From JBFILW01 sp041612005 (GTDB lineage: Bacteria; Gemmatimonadota; Gemmatimonadetes; Palauibacterales; Palauibacteraceae): a DNA stretch of 9,405 bases. Positions 6,321 through 9,405 of this stretch are shown here, one piece after another. The stretch lies in the NCBI GenBank assembly GCA_041612005.1, contig JBFILW010000104.1, positions 1-9,405 of the forward strand, written 5' to 3'. The translations under genes and the position numbers were made by a program. The notes below the pieces were generated by a model. That model did no database searches. It was not told the DNA's origin and worked only from the letters and a program-made list of their open reading frames with translations. Numbering within the stretch: the first letter of the stretch is position 1; each line of letters starts with the position of its first letter.

Positions 6321-7041
6321 GATTCTGGCGAACCTAAGGCAACGAATGACCCCGAACGACATCGATCTGGTCGTTCGATTGCTCGCTGGGGACGGTCGAG
6401 CCAAACGACACGCGCTCGAGCGGACACTCCAGGATCGAGGGCCGGACGCGCTGCTGGACACCCCGGACCTCTTGGACAAGCTGCAGCGCCATTCTCAGCT
6501 TGGCAGTCCGTCGCCGGCGTTGTTCCTCTACGTCGCAGTGCGTCACGCGCTGCGATCGGTCGGCATCGACGACGGCCGGCTCGCCGACTATCTTGGCGCG
6601 CTCCTCTTCGAGTTTGGTGTTCGCGGTCGCGCGTTTCGCGCGGCTCGATATAGCGATCAGGAGTATCACTACCTCACCGATATCATCGCCGATCTCGACA
6701 ACTCGACCGGGCGCGTGGGATTCCAGCTGCGGGCGCACCTCGGCAACTTCAGCATGTGGATTGCCGGGGTCTTCCCCGATTTCATCACGGCCCGACGGCA
6801 CCGCAAGGGCGGTCCCGATCTCCGTTACTACGACGAGATCGGAGCCCGGGGATTCCGAATGGCCTCGGGCCATCGTCTCGCGCATGAATTCGACGTGGCC
6901 GATATCTATGCGAAAGCGGCCTCGTCGTTCTCGACAATCCGCATCGCGCTGAACCAGATGTCCGACCGGCTCTTCTTCCCCCGGTCCTCTCCCGACCGCC
7001 TCCTGCGGCAGGTGGCTGACGAGTTCAACTTGACTCAGTAA
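6319..7041 (+). CDS. Uncharacterised soluble protein divergent from the hybrid kinase
   Basis: I do not recognise a named family in this 240-residue product. It is mostly alpha-helical by composition, has no signal peptide or membrane segment and is rich in arginine and aspartate. Its best-defined part, about 115-195, is full of aromatic and polar residues that look conserved: EYHYLTDIIADLD, GFQLRAHLGNFSMW, VFPDFITARRHRKGGPDLRYYDEIG and MASGHRLAHEFDVADIY. The repeated H, D, E and R residues there could be a ligand or metal site, but no known catalytic pattern stands out. The ATG at 6319 has GGAG eight bases upstream, which supports this start; an ATG at 6346 is an alternative, and a GTG at 6214 would overlap the kinase by over 100 bases. 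The start codon overlaps that of the divergent kinase, so co-regulation or a functional link is plausible. Confidence 0.82.
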   Translation: MILANLRQRMTPNDIDLVVRLLAGDGRAKRHALERTLQDRGPDALLDTPDLLDKLQRHSQLGSPSPALFLYVAVRHALRSVGIDDGRLADYLGALLFEFGVRGRAFRAARYSDQEYHYLTDIIADLDNSTGRVGFQLRAHLGNFSMWIAGVFPDFITARRHRKGGPDLRYYDEIGARGFRMASGHRLAHEFDVADIYAKAASSFSTIRIALNQMSDRLFFPRSSPDRLLRQVADEFNLTQ

Positions 7042-7099
7042 CGCCGGCCGCAACCCCAGCCTCCAGTCACCGCGAAGGTCACGGCCGCTCAATCCTGAG

Positions 7100-7588
7100 C
7101 TAGCCGATCGTCGTGTCGATGGGTCCGAAGAGCGGGCACCGGTCGTCGCTCACCGCGCCCCAGGTCACCCGGAGGCCGTAAAGCGGTAGCGTCACGTCAG
7201 CGCTCGAGATGGTCCCGAGCTGCACGTATCCGTACGGTGGCTCTGTGTCGTAGATGAGGATTCCTTTAAAAGTGTCAGCAGAATCCTCCACTAGCGCGAG
7301 CCCGAAGCCCGGAACCGTAGGGAAACCCTCACCCTCGTACCCCAACACGACGCCGTCCGGCCCTTCGGCGACGAGGGCCCGGCTGGTCCCGTATCCGACC
7401 ACCCGTGCCGCGACCACACCTCGCAGCTCAGGGGGAGGGTCCGCCAGCACCTTGCTCGATACCCGTAGCTGCTCCAACACCATCGAAGCACCCGCCATAC
7501 TCGTGAATCCGCAGACCGGGTTGTTTTCCCGGTTGCCCGTGCCGCACGCGGCCACGGCGAGCACCCCCCAGAGGACGTTCCTGAACAT
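7100..7588 (-). CDS. Small putative lipoprotein of unknown function
   Basis: The 162-residue product has a short hydrophobic N-terminus with a lipobox-like V-A-A-C ending at C15, so lipid anchoring is likely, although the leader has only one positive charge (R3). The mature part is predicted to be beta-rich, with many G, V, L and T residues (RGVVAARVVGYG, GVVLGYEGEGF, FKGILIYDTEPPYGYVQLGTI). Two further cysteines, C26 in NPVCGFTSMAG and C151 in DDRCPLFGP near the end, could form a disulfide outside the cytoplasm. I recognise no named family. The start is the ATG at 7588-7586; no good Shine-Dalgarno is visible. It converges on the uncharacterised gene ending at 7041, with 58 bases between them, and diverges from the FmdB operon across about 230 bases. 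Confidence 0.68.
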   Translation of the reverse strand: MFRNVLWGVLAVAACGTGNRENNPVCGFTSMAGASMVLEQLRVSSKVLADPPPELRGVVAARVVGYGTSRALVAEGPDGVVLGYEGEGFPTVPGFGLALVEDSADTFKGILIYDTEPPYGYVQLGTISSADVTLPLYGLRVTWGAVSDDRCPLFGPIDTTIG

Positions 7589-7656
7589 AGGTCATGGAAT
7601 TCTATGCATTGTGACGAATGACGACCAGACGCGTTGCCGATCCGACCAGTCCGGTT

Positions 7657-7679
7657 GAGCGGGTCCAAATCTCCCGCTC
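7657..7679. repeat. Seven-base inverted repeat in the divergent intergenic region
   Basis: GAGCGGG (7657-7663) pairs with CCCGCTC (7673-7679) around a nine-base loop. It lies in the 229-base gap between the lipoprotein start (7588) and the FmdB start (7818), about 70 bases upstream of the lipoprotein. Apart from this hairpin and the promoter at 7753 I see nothing else in that gap. It may be a regulatory site; it resembles a tRNA T-arm only superficially. Confidence 0.35.
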
Positions 7680-7752
7680 GTCTCAGGTTGGCGACGCCAT
7701 GGAGGCCGGATGGGCGCACGACCCCGAGCAGTACTTGGCGTGCCCGTCTTCC

Positions 7753-7781
7753 TTGACCCGGTTTTGGGCCGCGCGTATCGT
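7753..7781 (+). promoter_or_regulatory. Sigma70-type promoter for the FmdB operon
   Basis: TTGACC (7753-7758) matches five of six bases of the -35 consensus and TATCGT (7776-7781) matches four of six of the -10 consensus, separated by exactly 17 bases. Transcription would begin near 7788, giving a leader of about 30 bases before the ATG at 7818, which contains the GGAGGG ribosome-binding site. Position, spacing and orientation all agree with the downstream operon. Confidence 0.6.
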
Positions 7782-7817
7782 TTCTCCGAGAACCCTACCA
7801 ACGGAGGGATGGGTCGT

Positions 7818-7982
7818 ATGCCGACGTACGAATACCGCTGCAAGAAATGCAACAAACTCTTCACGAAGGTCGAACCAATCACCGCTCATGGGCGCAAGCG
7901 AGTCTCGTGTCCAAAGTGCAAGGCCGCGACGGTTGAGCAGGTCTTCGGGCCGTTTTACGCCAAGACCGTCAAGAAGAGTTAG
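7818..7982 (+). CDS. FmdB family zinc-ribbon protein
   Basis: The 54-residue product begins MPTYEYRCKKCNKLF, the diagnostic opening of the FmdB/CxxC regulatory family. Two C-x-x-C knuckles, C8/C11 and C31/C34 (CPKC), form a single zinc ribbon, followed by a short tail ending TVKKS with a basic end. The family is widespread and its members were named as putative regulators of formamidase and methylamidase genes, but for most no target is known, so function here is unassigned. The ATG at 7818 is preferred over one at 7809 because GGAGGG (7803-7808) lies nine bases upstream of it, and because family members start at MP-x-Y-E-Y. It is the first gene of an operon: its stop codon shares one base with the GTG start of the next gene. 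Confidence 0.93.
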   Translation: MPTYEYRCKKCNKLFTKVEPITAHGRKRVSCPKCKAATVEQVFGPFYAKTVKKS

Positions 7983-8548
7983 TGTTCGAGCGACTCCGCG
8001 CTGCCCTGAACGCGGCGCTAGACGCTGCCATGCCGCCGCCAGATCCCCGTGACATCGCCGCGCAGATGCGGCGGGCCATCATCGAAGCGCGGACGTCGCT
8101 CGAAGCCATGCAGAAGGGGATCGGCGCAGTGGATAGCGAGCTGGCTGCGGAACGGCTAGCACTGACGGACGCCGAGCGCCGCGGTCGTCTCGCAGCCGGT
8201 ATCGGTGACCAGGAGACCGTCGCGATCGCGGAGCGGTTCGCCAGCAAGCACCGAGAGCGCGTCCAGGTGTTGGAGCAGAAACTCTCGGCCCAGCGGGCCG
8301 AGCTCGAGCTTGCCGAGCGCGAAGTCCGTGAGATGAGATCCCAGTTTCAGGAGTACGAGCGGTCTCGACCGGCGACCGATGCCGCCCGCTCCGTGGATGC
8401 GGCGTGGCGTGATCTCGAGGCCGCCGGTCTCAAGCGCCCTGGCACAACGGATAACGGCGAGGCACTCCGAAGCCGGATGGACCGCGCCGCACGCGAGGCA
8501 CAGGCGGAAGCGCAGCTCGAGGCGTTGAAACGCAAGATGGGGCGCTGA
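7982..8548 (+). CDS. PspA/IM30-like coiled-coil protein (short form)
   Basis: The 188-residue product is almost entirely charged alpha-helix, with long heptad-like coiled coils at about 25-65 and 80-128. Its order of features follows PspA/IM30: an N-terminal amphipathic helix (FERLRAALNAALDAA), a DP turn at 21-22, a first hairpin helix, a loop (AAGIGDQETVAIAERF, 71-86) matching the family's helix break, a second long helix, and a C-terminal end EAQLEALKRKMG (176-187) resembling the family's final L-x-x-L-K-x-K-M/L. PspA proteins bind stressed inner membranes and form ESCRT-III-like assemblies; this member is roughly 35-40 residues shorter than typical. The start is a GTG at 7982 overlapping the FmdB stop by one base, with only a weak AAGAG ahead, so translation is probably coupled. 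Generic coiled-coil bias is the main alternative. Confidence 0.68.
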   Translation: MFERLRAALNAALDAAMPPPDPRDIAAQMRRAIIEARTSLEAMQKGIGAVDSELAAERLALTDAERRGRLAAGIGDQETVAIAERFASKHRERVQVLEQKLSAQRAELELAEREVREMRSQFQEYERSRPATDAARSVDAAWRDLEAAGLKRPGTTDNGEALRSRMDRAAREAQAEAQLEALKRKMGR

Positions 8549-8561
8549 GAGAGAAGCCTCG

Positions 8562-8963
8562 ATGGAAATCAAGCCGGACCGAATGGTCTACTTGGGATAC
8601 GGCAAGTACTGGCGGTCGGACGCAATCGTGGGGCTGATGCCCATCGAGGAGGATCGGGGGCCGGGGCGGCGGACGGAAGTCTACACCGCGACCCTGGATC
8701 AACCCATCGTAGCCTCTCGGAGCGAGCAGGCGATCCTCCAGGACATGGCGCTTGCAACCGAAGAGCAGCTGCGCGTCCAGGAGATCCGCGAGGTGCTGAC
8801 CGACCTCCAGGATGCGTTCGAGAGTTTCCCCGACGTCCTCGATCGCATGTTGGCGACGGAAGCTCGGTTCGACGTGGGGGCGTGGACGCGTCGGCTACGG
8901 GCACTCCTCGGCACCGACGCGGCGCGGTCAGCCGCCGACCAGAGCGACCTCTTCATCGGCTGA
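8562..8963 (+). CDS. Uncharacterised protein with RemA/DUF370-like N-terminal half
   Basis: This 133-residue protein has a compact N-terminal half (about 5-60): RMVYLGYGKYWRSDAIVGLMP, then GRRTEVYTATLDQPIVASRSEQAIL. The order and spacing resemble RemA/DUF370, where I-G-F-G-N, a V-I-A-I-V strand with a following P, G-R-R-T and a strand ending in H-V-I-L-S-A-V occur in sequence; the helical insert of RemA between the P and GRRT is nearly absent here. The C-terminal half is helical and acidic (EEQLRVQEIREVLTDLQDAF, LDRMLATEARFD). RemA binds DNA to activate biofilm genes in Bacillus, but I do not claim that role here. The ATG at 8562 lies 13 bases after the PspA-like stop with a purine-rich GAGAGAGAAG upstream, so it is the third gene of the operon. 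The family link is an inference from motif order. Confidence 0.72.
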   Translation: MEIKPDRMVYLGYGKYWRSDAIVGLMPIEEDRGPGRRTEVYTATLDQPIVASRSEQAILQDMALATEEQLRVQEIREVLTDLQDAFESFPDVLDRMLATEARFDVGAWTRRLRALLGTDAARSAADQSDLFIG

Positions 8964-8968
8964 CGAGC

Positions 8969-8989
8969 CCACCGGGGCTGGCCGGGTGG
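8969..8989. terminator. Weak hairpin between convergent operon end and transporter
   Basis: CCACC-GG (8969-8975) can pair with CC-GGTGG (8982-8989, one bulged G) around a six-base loop. It lies in the 36-base gap between the convergent stop codons at 8963 and 9000, where a bidirectional terminator is expected. There is no T-run on either strand. Confidence 0.35.
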
Positions 8990-8999
8990 CGGAGGCCGG

Positions 9000-9405
9000 T
9001 CAGTGCACCCCTCCCATCAGTTTCCTTATGGGCTTCGTGAAGAACATCAGGATCAGACCTGCGGCCGCCGTTGTGGCGAACACCGCGCCGAACAGCTGAG
9101 GCAGCGGGAGCGTATCGAAGAATCCCGCCACCCACCCACCAAGTTTGTTGCCAAACGCTATCGAGAGGAACCACACGCCCATCATGCTGCCGACGATGCG
9201 CGCTGGCGCGAGCTTCGTGACGACGCTCAGTCCCACCGGGCTCAGCGCAAGCTCGCCGATCGTGTGCAGCAAGTAGACCCCGATGAGCCAGAGCGGACTC
9301 ACGAGCGTCTGGTCGCCGGCGATGAGCGCCGCGGGAACGAGCAGCAGGAACCCGAGGCCGACGAAGACGAGTCCGAAGGAGAATTTCATCGGACTCGAGG
9401 GCTCC
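9000..9405 (-). CDS. POT/PTR2 family proton-dependent oligopeptide transporter, C-terminal part
   Basis: Only the last 135 residues or so are present; the gene enters from the right edge. The fragment reads EPSSPMKFSFGL at the edge, matching the loop ahead of a late helix in POT transporters, which import di- and tripeptides with protons across the inner membrane. It then has hydrophobic helices with LVFVGLGFLLLVPAALI, LWLIGVYLLHTIGELALSPVGLS, MMGVWFLSIAFGNKLGGWVAGFF and a final GAVFATTAAAGLILMFFTKPIRKLM. The G-E-L-x-L-S-P-V-G-L-S stretch followed by K-L-A-P and M-M-G-x-W-F is diagnostic for the C-terminal domain. The last helix ends in a short basic tail. The internal ATG at 9389 is not the start, since the frame continues in register to the edge. 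It converges on the FmdB operon. Confidence 0.9.
   Translation of the reverse strand, partial: EPSSPMKFSFGLVFVGLGFLLLVPAALIAGDQTLVSPLWLIGVYLLHTIGELALSPVGLSVVTKLAPARIVGSMMGVWFLSIAFGNKLGGWVAGFFDTLPLPQLFGAVFATTAAAGLILMFFTKPIRKLMGGVH

Noticed and set aside
6321..6479. N-terminal extension of the hybrid kinase to 6479
   Set aside because: The extra residues are R/S-rich, precede no domain and overlap the divergent gene; the ATG at 6320 gives a normal protein.
6334..7092. Minus-strand open frame antisense to the gene at 6319-7041
   Set aside because: The plus-strand frame has a Shine-Dalgarno and a more protein-like composition; the antisense frame has no recognisable motif.
7657..7679. tRNA-like T-arm in the divergent intergenic region
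   Set aside because: The loop has nine bases rather than seven, lacks the GTTC-type consensus, and no D-arm, anticodon arm or matching acceptor stem could be built around it.
1..9405. CRISPR array, insertion sequence or attachment site
   Set aside because: No regularly spaced direct repeats, transposase or integrase reading frame, or terminal inverted repeats were found on reading the window.

Overview
This window reads as a GC-rich bacterial chromosome segment with tightly packed genes in both orientations and no mobile elements, CRISPR arrays, rRNA or tRNA genes that I can see. Codon use strongly favours G/C at third positions throughout, with no obvious foreign island. The mix suggests Gemmatimonadota or a related soil-type phylum: lipA directly ahead of a pyruvate dehydrogenase E1-alpha gene, a DUF3108 protein, an FmdB zinc-ribbon protein ahead of a PspA-like protein, a POT-type peptide transporter and several conserved-looking but unnamed proteins. 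That placement is an inference from gene content and protein style, not a measured assignment.

Layout from left to right. Positions 1-2296 lie on the minus strand: thiO (glycine oxidase, thiamine thiazole branch), then lipA (lipoyl synthase), then the first 37 codons of a pyruvate dehydrogenase E1-alpha gene running off the left edge. LipA makes the lipoyl cofactor carried by the E2 subunit of the complex to which E1-alpha belongs, so lipA-pdhA is a coherent unit. A small two-helix membrane protein (2374-2592, plus) diverges from thiO and ends at a strong GC hairpin (2620-2644), where it meets a converging minus-strand pair: a GT2-type glycosyltransferase (3457-4206) translationally coupled by an ATGA overlap to a secreted DUF3108 protein (2645-3460). 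Upstream of this pair is a striking set of interleaved inverted repeats (4238-4260).

Positions 4344-6320 (minus) encode a soluble hybrid histidine kinase with GAF, PAS, HisKA, HATPase and C-terminal receiver domains. An uncharacterised 240-residue protein (6319-7041, plus) diverges from it, and the likely start codons of the two genes overlap in one CATG tetranucleotide. A small putative lipoprotein (7100-7588, minus) follows.

The right part holds a compact plus-strand operon with a good sigma70-type promoter (7753-7781): an FmdB-family zinc ribbon (7818-7982), a shortened PspA/IM30-like coiled-coil protein (7982-8548) and a 133-residue protein whose N-terminal half resembles the RemA/DUF370 fold (8562-8963). 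I consider this three-gene set the most interesting candidate for an undescribed module, perhaps for envelope stress. It converges on the C-terminal part of a POT/PTR2 proton-coupled peptide transporter (9000-9405, minus) that runs off the right edge.
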